The notes: a model not told the origin generated them from the sequence alone. A DNA stretch of 19,830 nt from Lachnospiraceae bacterium (GCA_900770325.1 CAAGKE010000035.1:1-19830), one strand, 5' to 3'; shown: positions 1 through 7,997, numbered from the stretch's first letter. Program-made: numbers and translations.

Positions 1-108
1 CCTGCGATCCGCCGGAGGCTTTATCTTGGAAGGAGATTGGACTCCCACCAAGACTAAATTGTTGCAACTCCCCTATAGAGGTGGGAGTCTCATCTTCTTT
101 CAAGATGA
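1..108. repeat. Structured dispersed repeat, copy 1 (cut by window edge)
   Basis: This stretch is nearly the same as 8224-8334, in the same orientation, with a 3-base length difference in the loop and scattered substitutions. It folds into a long stem: bases 23-49 pair with 80-106, leaving only one clear mismatch and three G.U pairs when read as + strand RNA. The loop contains GTTGCAAC. Similarity to the second copy stops at 108. The left part continues outside the window, so this may be the end of a larger element. Read on the - strand it stays open in the same frame as copy 2. I do not recognise it with certainty. A remnant of an IS200/IS605-type element end with its guide-RNA-like structure is my best guess. 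Confidence 0.6.
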
Positions 109-164
109 TGCACCTGAACAGTAACACCATTATACTCCTTACTGCAGAAAACAGCATACGATTC

Positions 165-192
165 TTGACTTTTTCTTTTCAGAGGGTAAACT
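165..192 (+). promoter_or_regulatory. Possible murG promoter
   Basis: TTGACT at 165-170 is followed after 16 bases by TAAACT at 187-192. An overlapping TATACT at 192-197 is a better -10 box but sits 21 bases from the -35. The site lies about 80 bases upstream of the murG start, in an AT-rich gap downstream of the repeat. A weak ATTACG/CGTAAT hairpin lies in the predicted leader. Moderate to low certainty, because neither box arrangement is ideal. Confidence 0.35.
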
Positions 193-271
193 ATACTTAG
201 CAGTTAATGACTGAACATATTACGGGTTTCGTAATTACCTGATTTATTTTAGCAGAAAGGAAAACAGCATC

Positions 272-1342
272 ATGAAAAAGATCGTCCTGACAGGCGGAGG
301 TACGGCAGGCCACGTTACTCCAAATATCGCACTGATGCCGACACTGAAAGAATTAGACTATGAAATATATTATATCGGTTCCTATGACGGGATTGAAAAA
401 AAACTGATTGAACAGATGGGGATCCCCTATTACGGTATCTCCTCCGGAAAACTGCGCCGTTATTTTGACTGGAAGAACTTCACCGATCCCTTCCGTGTGA
501 TCAAGGGCTTTGCCGAAGCAAAAAAAATCCTGAAAAAGCTGCAGCCGGATGTGGTATTTTCCAAAGGCGGATTTGTCACTGTACCGGTGGTGCAGGCAGC
601 GAAAAAATGCCATATTCCTACGATTATCCATGAATCCGATATGACTCCGGGGCTGGCAAACAAGCTGGCGCTTCCTGCTGCCACAAAGGTCTGCTGTAAT
701 TTCCCGGAGACAGTAAAATATCTTCCGGAAGGAAAAGCTGTCCTCACCGGATCCCCCATCCGTCAGGAACTCATGCACGGCAATAAGCTGGCTGCCCTGG
801 ATTTCTGCGGTTTTACAGCCGGAAAACCGGTCCTCCTGATCATCGGAGGCAGTCTGGGATCTGTAGCCGTCAACACCGCCATCCGCAAGATCCTTCCGGA
901 ACTGCGAAAAACCTTTCAGATCATCCATTTATGCGGAAAGGGGAACCTGGACGAAAGCCTCAGCGGCACAGAAGGATATGTACAGTTCGAATATATTCAG
1001 GAAGAGCTTCCTGACCTGTTTGCTCTGGCGGATATCGTGGTATCCCGGGCCGGTGCGAATGCCATCTGCGAACTGCTGGCACTGCGCAAGCCTAATCTTC
1101 TGATTCCTCTTTCCGCTGCCGCTAGCCGCGGAGACCAGATTCTCAATGCCAGATCCTTTGAACAGCAGGGCTTCTCAAAGGTTCTTCAGGAAGAACAGAT
1201 CACCGACCAGCTTCTGCTTTCCACTATTCTGGATCTGTACCAGAACAGAAGCTCCTATATCACCAGAATGGAAACCAGCGGACAGAGCGATGCTATTTCC
1301 AAAATCACAGCACTGATTGAAGACGCGGTAAAAAAACGATGA
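272..1342 (+). CDS. murG: MurG, UDP-GlcNAc:lipid I N-acetylglucosaminyltransferase
   Basis: This GT28 glycosyltransferase adds GlcNAc to lipid I on the inner face of the membrane to make lipid II, the last cytoplasmic step of peptidoglycan precursor synthesis. At 356 residues it has the usual family length. Visible motifs are the N-terminal glycine loop GGGTAGHVTPN (8-18), SKGGFVTVP (97-105), HESD (120-123), the second-domain GGSLGS loop (192-197) and SRAGANAICE (258-267), which holds the donor-binding region. AGAAAGG about 11 bases upstream supports the ATG start. The gene stands alone here rather than in a division/cell-wall cluster, and it faces the HIT/rhomboid operon. Such solitary copies occur in clostridia, sometimes as a second paralogue; the window cannot say whether another copy exists. 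Confidence 0.95.
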   Translation: MKKIVLTGGGTAGHVTPNIALMPTLKELDYEIYYIGSYDGIEKKLIEQMGIPYYGISSGKLRRYFDWKNFTDPFRVIKGFAEAKKILKKLQPDVVFSKGGFVTVPVVQAAKKCHIPTIIHESDMTPGLANKLALPAATKVCCNFPETVKYLPEGKAVLTGSPIRQELMHGNKLAALDFCGFTAGKPVLLIIGGSLGSVAVNTAIRKILPELRKTFQIIHLCGKGNLDESLSGTEGYVQFEYIQEELPDLFALADIVVSRAGANAICELLALRKPNLLIPLSAAASRGDQILNARSFEQQGFSKVLQEEQITDQLLLSTILDLYQNRSSYITRMETSGQSDAISKITALIEDAVKKR

Positions 1343-1382
1343 AACGATCCGCTATGAAAGCCGCCGCTGACCATACGCTCGC

Positions 1383-1448
1383 GGAAACAAAATGCTCCCC
1401 TGGGAACAGGCAGTTTTTCGTTTATCTGCCTGCCCAAAGGGAGCATTT
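1383..1448 (-). terminator. Large hairpin terminator between murG and HIT gene
   Basis: A 10-bp outer stem (AAATGCTCCC at 1390-1399 with GGGAGCATTT at 1439-1448) encloses a 7-bp inner stem (CAGGCAG 1407-1413 with CTGCCTG 1426-1432). Read on the - strand the structure is followed by TTTTGTTT, so it fits an intrinsic terminator for the rhomboid-HIT operon. Read on the + strand the trailing T-run is weak, but it could still act on murG transcripts. Confidence 0.65.
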
Positions 1449-1489
1449 CGTTACTGTTCACATTGTCACCGTAACAGCATTTTCTTCAC

Positions 1490-1900
1490 CTATCGAAACA
1501 ACGCAAGGATTTCTTCCTTATCTTCATCTGTCAGTTTTCCCTGTTCCCATGCCACCTTGACTTTCACCTGGTCACCCTGATATCTGGGGATCAGATGAAT
1601 GTGGAAATGAAAAACAGTCTGACCTGCCGTCTCCCCATTATTCTGCAAAATATTGAAGCCGTCACACTTTAACCCTTCCGTCAGAATACCTGCCATTTTC
1701 TTCGCCAGCATAAACGCTTTTCCCACCAGTTCTTCCGGCATCTCATAGATATTGGCCGCATGCATTTTGGGCAATATCAGCGCATGTCCCTTGGAAGCCG
1801 GTCCCAGATCCAGAATCACCCGGAAATCCTCATCCTCATAAAGTGTTGCCGAAGGAATCTCTCCATTCGCAATTTTACAAAAAATACAATCCTCTTTCAT
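1490..1900 (-). CDS. HIT-family nucleotide hydrolase/transferase
   Basis: A cytoplasmic histidine-triad protein of the Hint/HIT branch, which hydrolyses nucleoside phosphoramidates or related adenylylated substrates. The protein has 136 residues, normal for the family. The catalytic triad is HFHIH (His98, His100, His102), followed by LIPRY. An N-terminal CxxC pair (Cys5, Cys8) matches the zinc-binding subset of HIT proteins. AAAGGAGA just upstream of ATG is a strong ribosome binding site that overlaps the stop codon of the rhomboid gene, 12 bases away, so the two are surely co-transcribed and probably translationally coupled. The physiological substrate is unknown for most of these proteins. 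Confidence 0.93.
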   Translation of the reverse strand: MKEDCIFCKIANGEIPSATLYEDEDFRVILDLGPASKGHALILPKMHAANIYEMPEELVGKAFMLAKKMAGILTEGLKCDGFNILQNNGETAGQTVFHFHIHLIPRYQGDQVKVKVAWEQGKLTDEDKEEILALFR

Positions 1901-1912
1901 ATTATGTCTCCT

Positions 1913-2539
1913 TTAAAAAAATTCTTTTGAATGATAGGAAGGTTCCCGAGGGCTTCTGTAAAGCAGCAATCCCAGAAGGAAACCGCAAAGGAAACCGCCT
2001 ATGTGGGCCGCATTATCTGTTCCCGTATCCGAGAAGCCCTGGAGCACAGACAGAACTACCATCAGCGTCAGTCTCCGGCTTGTCAGAGTCCCCACTCTTC
2101 CTTTATTGCGGATCACAATATACAGCAATGCTCCAATCACTGCGAAAATCGCACCGGAAGCACCCGCAGATATGGCATACTCCTGCTTTTTTATCTCCAG
2201 CGCAAGGGATAATAGATTTCCTCCCAATCCTCCCAGAAGATAGATCAACAGATATCTCACCGGGCCGACCAGCGTCTCCAGCATATCTCCCAGAAAGATC
2301 AGGCAAACCATATTATTCAGCAAATGATAAATCCCAAAATGCAAAAACATGGATGTAAAAATCCGATAGTATTCTCCATTCAGAACAGCCGGACCAAAAC
2401 AGGCCCCATGCTTCGCCATAAATAATCCGCTTTCTGTATTTCCCAGAATACTCAGCACAATAAAAACAACAAGATTCGCTGCCACCATCAGCAGATTCAT
2501 TTTTTTCCTTGACCGGATAAAGGTAATTACTTCTTCCAT
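1913..2539 (-). CDS. Rhomboid family intramembrane serine protease
   Basis: A multi-pass membrane protease that cleaves substrates within the lipid bilayer. From the chosen start it has 208 residues. The catalytic serine lies in SAGASGAIF (Ser128) and the histidine in NAAHIGGFLCGF (His179). The HLLNN motif (His72 and Asn76, HxxxN) matches the oxyanion-site residues of bacterial rhomboids. I prefer the ATG at 2539 to an upstream GTG at 2593. AGGAAA sits 7 bases before the ATG, and the GTG lies only about 10 bases after the predicted transcription start, leaving no room for a binding site. It is first in a two-gene operon with the HIT hydrolase. Substrate unknown. Confidence 0.9.
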   Translation of the reverse strand: MEEVITFIRSRKKMNLLMVAANLVVFIVLSILGNTESGLFMAKHGACFGPAVLNGEYYRIFTSMFLHFGIYHLLNNMVCLIFLGDMLETLVGPVRYLLIYLLGGLGGNLLSLALEIKKQEYAISAGASGAIFAVIGALLYIVIRNKGRVGTLTSRRLTLMVVLSVLQGFSDTGTDNAAHIGGFLCGFLLGLLLYRSPREPSYHSKEFF

Positions 2540-2609
2540 TTTATTTCCTGCCTTTGCATTATTCTGCTCTCTTTCCTCTGCTGCTCTTCCCACATCATTT
2601 TATGGTCTT

Positions 2610-2638
2610 AGTATACTCTGTCAAAGCAGGAAATACAA
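2610..2638 (-). promoter_or_regulatory. Promoter of the rhomboid-HIT operon
   Basis: On the - strand TTGTAT (2633-2638) is separated by exactly 17 bases from TATACT (2610-2615), a good sigma-A-type promoter. Transcription would begin near 2603, giving a leader of about 64 bases before the ATG at 2539. Confidence 0.65.
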
Positions 2639-2661
2639 GTTTTCCATATGACCTTTTTCAA

Positions 2662-2691
2662 TTCAAGAACGCCTCTGTTACTGTTCAGGTG
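2662..2691. repeat. Mosaic fragment of the dispersed repeat
   Basis: Bases 2662-2677 are identical, in the same orientation, to 8157-8172, which is the outer end of repeat copy 2. Bases 2676-2691 are the exact reverse complement of 111-126, the bases just beyond copy 1. Two 16-base matches abutting at one intergenic spot are unlikely to be chance and point to pieces of the same mobile or repeated sequence family. It lies between the end of the FHA gene and the rhomboid promoter. Confidence 0.55.
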
Positions 2692-2773
2692 TCACCAGGA
2701 CGACGTTTTGAAACAGGCGTACATCTCACGGAAACGGGACAACGCTTCGCGATGCACAGGCAGTCACAATCCC

Positions 2774-4429
2774 TCAAAAATCCCTCATTTCTATCCGGTA
2801 ATGCCGGGCTGCAAAACTGATCTTATCTCCATCACTGAGCCTTCGCTTTTCATTTGGCATCAGGCGTTCTCCGCCCACATATGTTCCATTCATGGAATTC
2901 AGGTCCGTGACAAAACAATCCTCCTGATTGCGTTCCAGTCTGGCATGTATTCTGCTTATGGAAGAATCTTTCATCCAGATATCCACCTGTTCCTTCTTTT
3001 TTCCCACCAGCAGTTTCTCTTTATCCAGCACAATATCCCCATATTTATCTGTTTCCAGGCTTACCAGGCGAAAACTTTTTCCTCTCTCTGCCGCTGTCAG
3101 ACATCGTGTTGCCCCGTCCAGCCCCTCCTCTTCCTCTGTGTCCGTATCGTATTCTTCTTCCCGCATACCGTCATTTCTGTAACGCTTCTGCCACCCGTAG
3201 TCAGCCTGAATTCTGTTTTCTGTTTCCTCATCCATCCCTGCATCCGCCTCGGATAAAATTGCTGCCAGAAAATCATCCTCCTCTTCATAATCATCTTCGA
3301 TCCATTTTTTCTTTTTTCCGCTCTGTTTTCCTGCCATCGCTCTGTATCCGATCCAGAGAACCGCCAGCATCAGAAAAGCCAGCCCTCCGGTCTGTGTCAG
3401 ATCCAGCCCCGCAAAATACACGACGGCTCCGAAAACAAGCAGTGCTGCTGCGGCTGTCAGACATACGATCAGCCATCCTTTCTTTCCGGAAGCGTCTGTA
3501 GTCTTTTTTTCCGTCCTGTTTTTCCCGGTCCTTTTCCCTGCCCGTTTTTCTGTTTTTCTCCCTGCCTTTCCCTCTGCCGTCCCTTCTGTCTTTCTCCCTG
3601 CCTTTCCCTCTGTCGTCCCTTCTGTCCTTCTCCCTGCTTTTCTCCCCGCCTTTTGCTCTGCCGGTTTTCTGTCTGTTTCTCCTTTTTCCCTGATATTTCT
3701 TTTTTCATCAGATAAAAATGAATACTCCGTTCCCGGAATCTTTTTTCTTTCTGAGTCCCTCTGACTTTTTTCCTGTATTCTTTCCATCTTCAACAACTGG
3801 CCGGAGCCGGATTTCTCCCTTTTTCCATCCGGCGCCGTCTCTGTCGGCAGGAAATGATCCTCCTTTTCTGCAATCGTTCCCCGGTTCTTTTTCTCCTTCA
3901 GTAACAACTGCATGATCTCCGAAAATCCAAAATTCTCCTTTGATGCCTGATGAAACAATTCATATCCCAGATCCACAGCCCGCTGTTCTCCATGATCCAG
4001 TTTTTTTAAAATAAACTCGGATAATCTTAGAAATGAATGTCTGTTTTCCTGTCCCGAGTAAGGGACATAGCATAATTGTATCCGTCTGGTATCCACATCC
4101 ATATATATGTACTCCGGATCTAAAAGAATATCCTCATTGTTTAACAGATACTGTCTGGTCCTGTTCATCCCGTCCCGTATTCCTGTCAGGATCTGTTCAA
4201 TATCCCGGCTCTTCAGGCTTCGGTTTTCATAAACCTGGGAAACCGGCTGTCTGGATGTGATTTCGTAATACAGATATGTCTTTCCATTCATTTTCCGCAC
4301 CTGAAGCCTCAGCAATTCCTCAATATGATTCTGTTCCATCATTCGAATCATATATTCCTCTCCGGTAACCTCATTCTTTTCCAGCACCATATAGTTATGA
4401 TTAAAGTCTCTCCAGTAACTGACCTCCAC
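2774..4429 (-). CDS. FHA-domain membrane protein with DUF6382-like N-terminus
   Basis: Last gene of the Tad pilus operon, 551 residues. Residues 1-180 form a conserved cytoplasmic-looking region resembling DUF6382, a family usually linked to FHA proteins in clostridia. Residues 180-315 are a highly charged Lys/Arg/Glu linker with a 12-residue tandem repeat. Two hydrophobic segments (about 319-340 and 346-363) anchor it in the membrane. After an acidic stretch, residues 455-546 are a forkhead-associated domain with the phosphothreonine-binding signature residues SSISRIHARL (Arg493, His495) and DLNSMNGT (Asn514). The start is GTG at 4429, 4 bases past the TadE-like stop, with AAGGGAG 7 bases upstream. 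It probably recruits Thr-phosphorylated partners to the pilus machine; the partner and kinase are not visible here. Confidence 0.85.
   Translation of the reverse strand: MEVSYWRDFNHNYMVLEKNEVTGEEYMIRMMEQNHIEELLRLQVRKMNGKTYLYYEITSRQPVSQVYENRSLKSRDIEQILTGIRDGMNRTRQYLLNNEDILLDPEYIYMDVDTRRIQLCYVPYSGQENRHSFLRLSEFILKKLDHGEQRAVDLGYELFHQASKENFGFSEIMQLLLKEKKNRGTIAEKEDHFLPTETAPDGKREKSGSGQLLKMERIQEKSQRDSERKKIPGTEYSFLSDEKRNIREKGETDRKPAEQKAGRKAGRRTEGTTEGKAGRKTEGTAEGKAGRKTEKRAGKRTGKNRTEKKTTDASGKKGWLIVCLTAAAALLVFGAVVYFAGLDLTQTGGLAFLMLAVLWIGYRAMAGKQSGKKKKWIEDDYEEEDDFLAAILSEADAGMDEETENRIQADYGWQKRYRNDGMREEEYDTDTEEEEGLDGATRCLTAAERGKSFRLVSLETDKYGDIVLDKEKLLVGKKKEQVDIWMKDSSISRIHARLERNQEDCFVTDLNSMNGTYVGGERLMPNEKRRLSDGDKISFAARHYRIEMRDF
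3555..3640. repeat. 36-bp in-frame tandem repeat in the FHA protein linker
   Basis: Two full 36-base units (3555-3590 and 3591-3626), differing at one position, are followed by a partial third unit. They encode a 12-residue Lys/Arg/Glu/Gly-rich unit of the type GKAGRKTEGTAE. Such repeats can expand or contract by slippage, changing linker length without breaking the frame. Confidence 0.85.
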
Positions 4430-4433
4430 CTGC

Positions 4434-4886
4434 TCACTCCCTTATCGAATCTATCATATATTCCAGTCCCCGAATTTTTCGTATTTCATCTGCCGGATGA
4501 AAAATAGTTCTGTTCCATTCTTTCTCTATCGTCAGTTCATTTCCTGACACAAGCTTTGCGATCAGCCCCGGAATGGGAAAATCCCCTCCATAATATACTG
4601 ATATCTGATCTTTTCCTGCCGAAAGTCCTTTCCTTCCAATCCTGGTTCCCAGAAGCCTTGCCGTGACCAGTGCATTTACTTTTTCTTCCAGGATGCTTTC
4701 TCTGTTTTCCTCTAAGACCAGGTTGCTTCCCATGGCCGCAGCTTCACAGGCTGCCCCCTGTATAACTGCCATATCGTGAACATAAAACCCCATGTAGATC
4801 AGTGCAGTCAATACCGGCAAAAGAATCGTCATGATCATTGCCGCCTCCACAGTAAAGCCGGCCCGCAGCATTTTCTTTTCCGCCAT
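4434..4886 (-). CDS. TadE-like minor pseudopilin
   Basis: A 150-residue protein with a short basic leader followed by GFTVEAAMIMTILLPVLTAL, the hydrophobic N-terminal helix typical of TadE/TadF pseudopilins, with the conserved Glu of the prepilin processing region. It would be cleaved by an A24 peptidase and inserted as a minor component of the pilus. The ATG at 4886 is chosen over an upstream in-frame start at 4931 because GGAGGAG lies 5-6 bases before it. The C-terminal part (residues 40-150) is a small extracytoplasmic domain without recognised motifs. It lies between the second prepilin peptidase and the FHA gene. Confidence 0.78.
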   Translation of the reverse strand: MAEKKMLRAGFTVEAAMIMTILLPVLTALIYMGFYVHDMAVIQGAACEAAAMGSNLVLEENRESILEEKVNALVTARLLGTRIGRKGLSAGKDQISVYYGGDFPIPGLIAKLVSGNELTIEKEWNRTIFHPADEIRKIRGLEYMIDSIRE

Positions 4887-4967
4887 TTCTTCTCCTCCTG
4901 ATGTAATACTCCTTGTGTAATAATGATTCAATCATTTTCCTGTCATTACTGCGGCTGCGATAAAACG

Positions 4968-5387
4968 TTACAAAAGGAAAATACCGCATATCTCTGCCGC
5001 CAGCAGAAAGGGAACGAAAGGAAAGCTGTCACCCCTTCCTGCTTTTTTCATAATTAATAAAACACCTGACCAGACTGCCGCAAAACATAATGCCCCCGTA
5101 ATCAATCCAACCGTTTTTACAAACCCAAGCGCTGCGCCGCAGGCCGCTGTCACCAACCCGTCCCCGTAACCGATCGCCTCTCGTGTAGCCCAGGATAAAA
5201 GGAGAAGCAAAAGTCCAATTCCGATTCCTCCTAACAGGCTCAGACATTCCATATCTCCGCGCACAAAATGGAAGAAGGACGCTATCACCAGAAAAAGCAC
5301 TGCCAACGGCCACCATATCTGCTGTTTCCTAAGATCCATTACGGTACAGATACCCAAAAAAATAATTGTTCCAACACAGTATTCCAT
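4968..5387 (-). CDS. A24-family prepilin peptidase, short form (second of two)
   Basis: A polytopic membrane aspartic peptidase of 139 residues that cleaves prepilin leaders. Both catalytic aspartates are present: Asp18 in VMDLRKQQI and Asp76 in GYGDG, the GxGD hallmark. Their spacing is the same as in the other peptidase of this operon. It lacks the N-terminal methylase region of the longer PilD enzymes, as expected for TadV/CpaA. AGAAGGG upstream supports the ATG. It sits between two TadE-like pseudopilin genes, which suggests it may be devoted to them, while the first peptidase handles the Flp pilin; that division of labour is inference. Confidence 0.85.
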   Translation of the reverse strand: MEYCVGTIIFLGICTVMDLRKQQIWWPLAVLFLVIASFFHFVRGDMECLSLLGGIGIGLLLLLLSWATREAIGYGDGLVTAACGAALGFVKTVGLITGALCFAAVWSGVLLIMKKAGRGDSFPFVPFLLAAEICGIFLL

Positions 5388-5405
5388 AATTTCCCTTCTG
5401 CAATG

Positions 5406-6377
5406 TCACGTTCCGCTCTGACCGGCACATCTTGTGCAGGGTCTGAGATTTTCTGCTGCTTCTTCCATCGAAACCTCCCGTACTGTTCGCCTTAATCCAC
5501 TGCAGTGCAGTGTAGAATGATAGCGGGTACCGTCACTGGTAATGTAAACCTGTCCGCCTGCATTCGCTCCGCAGTTTTCACAGGCATGATATCTTCCTCC
5601 ATATACATTTCTCAATGTTCCCAACGCAGACCGGTCAACGCTCCGGATAGACAGACGTATATGAGTACAATTCTCGTCTGTATGATACACACTGCCATGC
5701 TCAGTAACATATACCGTTGCTCCATTCGACTGAGAACCCTCCATATTTCCGGAACCTTCCGACCCGCTTCGTCCTGTCCAGGCTCTTACACATCCCCGCT
5801 GGGCAAAAAAGAAGTACGGAATATTTATCCCTCCCACCAGAGATTTCACCTGATAGGTCATGAACAGGTCAATCAATTCATCTTCTTTTTGAAAAGAGGA
5901 CAGCAGAAAATTCACATTTCGAACTGCCTTTATATTTCCCGTCTTACCCATAACCTTTCCCCTGGCATAAAGTGCCGACATACTTCCCATAATCACAGGA
6001 TTCGCCGAATCATTTTCTATCGCATAAGCATTAATCGCCATACGTTCCCCGGTCTCACATAATGCACTTCCAAAACGTGCCGCCGTCTCCATCACCATAC
6101 CAAATTGAAGTACCGTAATCATACACAGAAAAAATACCGGTAAAACCACAGCAGCCTCTACAGTAAGGCCTGCTTTCAGCGAAGCAAAAAAGGATGTTCT
6201 TCTTCTGCCGGATCCTTCACTGTCTGGAGGAAGAGTGTCGAATCCTGTTCTTACGGACGAGAGCGTTTCCTTTCTTTTTTGATATATGTTTTGAAAACAT
6301 GTGTTGAATGATTTGCGTTTATGATGGGACTTCCATTTACAATGTTTAAATGTAATCTTCTGGCATCCAAAGAACAC
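5406..6377 (-). CDS. TadE-like pseudopilin with two C-terminal YH-Cys motifs
   Basis: A 323-residue protein with an unusually long, basic N-terminal leader (1-68), then AGLTVEAAVVLPVFFLCMI, a TadE-type pseudopilin helix (69-92). After an extracytoplasmic middle region and a Gly/Ser-rich linker (201-220) come two copies of a small motif: TVYVTEHGSVYH with Cys237, Cys266 and Cys269, and QVYITSDGTRYH with Cys292, Cys314 and Cys317. The YHxxxxC then CxxC layout resembles small metal-binding modules found at the ends of some secreted nucleases. The GTG at 6377 has GAGGTGA 7 bases upstream; no closer start with a binding site exists in frame. It probably forms a minor or tip subunit; zinc or disulfide binding is inferred. 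Confidence 0.78.
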   Translation of the reverse strand: MFFGCQKITFKHCKWKSHHKRKSFNTCFQNIYQKRKETLSSVRTGFDTLPPDSEGSGRRRTSFFASLKAGLTVEAAVVLPVFFLCMITVLQFGMVMETAARFGSALCETGERMAINAYAIENDSANPVIMGSMSALYARGKVMGKTGNIKAVRNVNFLLSSFQKEDELIDLFMTYQVKSLVGGINIPYFFFAQRGCVRAWTGRSGSEGSGNMEGSQSNGATVYVTEHGSVYHTDENCTHIRLSIRSVDRSALGTLRNVYGGRYHACENCGANAGGQVYITSDGTRYHSTLHCSGLRRTVREVSMEEAAENLRPCTRCAGQSGT

Positions 6378-6458
6378 CCTTTTTCACCTCGCTTTCTGAT
6401 ACAGGATATGCACCTCAGTGGTGGAAACCGATCCCCGGCCAGGACAATACAGACTGAT

Positions 6459-7997
6459 TTATGAATCATAGGCAAAACCACTTTCTACCATGACAGAAAG
6501 AGGATTCCCGGATATGCCGAGAAAGGCCGCCGGAACTCTCATAAACATTGGCTTTATGGTCCACTCCGTCTTTTCCCGCATCCCGACCAGGCAGTAATCT
6601 GCCCGGAAATTTGACAGGCCTTCTTCTGTTTTCAGGTTCAGTTCCACCAGATCCACACCTCTTTTCTTTTGTACAGCTACAGACTGGAGATTCAGAAGAA
6701 TTCTCAGATAACCCTTATAACCGATTCCCTCCTGTCTGCTGCTTCCTCCCTGTTCCAGCAGTTCATTCAGCTGACCCAGCTTTTCCAGCGTAACGATCCA
6801 GGTATCTGCACTTTTCGTCAGAGGTATTTTCCCTCCATCCAGCAGGGTTCTCACATCCATCAGACTCTCTCCGTAAGCCCAGCCCAGCAGCAGTGCATGC
6901 TTTAATACACTTACAAGTACCGGAACACCAGTCCATCCGATCAGAAGGGAAGCCAGACTTCCGGCCTGCGTATTCATCTCCTGATTCCCTACGCAATAAA
7001 AATAATTCAGGCCTTCCCTCAGCAGCAGCAAACGCCGTGCCACTGATTTCAGATTTGCTTCATCCGTCCTTTTTCCGGCAATAATATATTCTATCTGATA
7101 GTCCAGCTTTCCGCTGCTTTCCCCACTCAGATAATCCGGAAAATGATCCAGCAGATATTCACGAAAGAGCAGATCCGAGGTTAAGCCGCTATGCTTCTTT
7201 TTCAGTTTCAATGTTCCCTTCTGACCGGACCGTTTCGAAGCCAGCTCCTTTTTCGTAACCTCCTTCCCGGAAATCCGGGCAGAACCGCAGACAATTTCCA
7301 GAATACTCTTTTTGCGAAGCTTATTTATCATATCCAGCGGATTATCCGGCCTTACCTCCTCCACCGGATTACTCTCCACCACTACAATGTCTGTCGTTTC
7401 ATTTTGCTCAGCCTGCTGCTGCCGGATCTGTTCCTCCTGCTGTTCCAGGCTTCTCATTTCACGGTCGGAAATACTCTGGCTGTTTTCATACTCTCTCTGA
7501 CGCTCATCAGCCTGCTGCGCATCCTGATAATACCCATAAAGCCTGCTTACGATTCCGGTTGCAGCAGTCTCTTTCATGTAGGCTACTGCCTGCTGATAAA
7601 ATGCCTCCCCTCCCTGATCAGTCAGAAGCGCATATTCCGTAATCCGGCTTCCATCCATTTGCAGATTCCAGGGATCAAAACACAGTCCTGTCAGCCCCTG
7701 CGCCGCCACCTGGGTATTTTTATCCAGAAAGGCTTTCAGCCTGTCATTTACCCGGTCAATGGAGAAGTCACCTGTACCGTAAGCGGCATCTACGGCAAAT
7801 ATTTCATAGTCCTCCAGCAATTGTTTTTCATATTCACTGAACACCGAATAATTTCCCATGTCAGTAATATTCGCTGTCTGTGCCCTTGCTCCCTGTATCC
7901 GTGCGGATTCTATGACAGTACAGATCAGAGACAAAAACAAGATACTGATTAAACTCAGAAAAACGGTTATCGCTCCTTTTGCTCTGCATCTCTCCAT
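6459..7997 (-). CDS. DUF5702 domain protein of the Tad locus
   Basis: A 512-residue protein that begins with a short basic segment and the hydrophobic stretch GAITVFLSLISILFLSLICT (8-27), followed by IESARIQGARAQTAN. This is the layout of the DUF5702 family found in clostridial Tad loci and resembles TadG/TadE-type leaders. The rest is predicted to be outside the membrane and includes a Gln/Glu-rich coiled-coil-like stretch (about 165-200). A second hydrophobic region lies near residues 345-375. GGGAGG upstream of the ATG is a good binding site. It is separated from the pilin gene by the 346-base gap holding repeat copy 2. A structural role in the pilus or its anchoring is inferred from context. 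Confidence 0.8.
   Translation of the reverse strand: MERCRAKGAITVFLSLISILFLSLICTVIESARIQGARAQTANITDMGNYSVFSEYEKQLLEDYEIFAVDAAYGTGDFSIDRVNDRLKAFLDKNTQVAAQGLTGLCFDPWNLQMDGSRITEYALLTDQGGEAFYQQAVAYMKETAATGIVSRLYGYYQDAQQADERQREYENSQSISDREMRSLEQQEEQIRQQQAEQNETTDIVVVESNPVEEVRPDNPLDMINKLRKKSILEIVCGSARISGKEVTKKELASKRSGQKGTLKLKKKHSGLTSDLLFREYLLDHFPDYLSGESSGKLDYQIEYIIAGKRTDEANLKSVARRLLLLREGLNYFYCVGNQEMNTQAGSLASLLIGWTGVPVLVSVLKHALLLGWAYGESLMDVRTLLDGGKIPLTKSADTWIVTLEKLGQLNELLEQGGSSRQEGIGYKGYLRILLNLQSVAVQKKRGVDLVELNLKTEEGLSNFRADYCLVGMREKTEWTIKPMFMRVPAAFLGISGNPLSVMVESGFAYDS

Noticed and set aside
6251..6481. A 76-codon - strand frame overlapping the pseudopilin leader, considered as evidence of a frameshift
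   Set aside because: The pseudopilin frame has its own GTG with a good binding site and needs no frameshift; the overlapping frame has no recognisable product.
7191..7952. A 253-codon + strand frame opposite the DUF5702 gene
   Set aside because: It is antisense to a strongly supported gene and has no translation signals; its hydrophobic look reflects the complementary strand.
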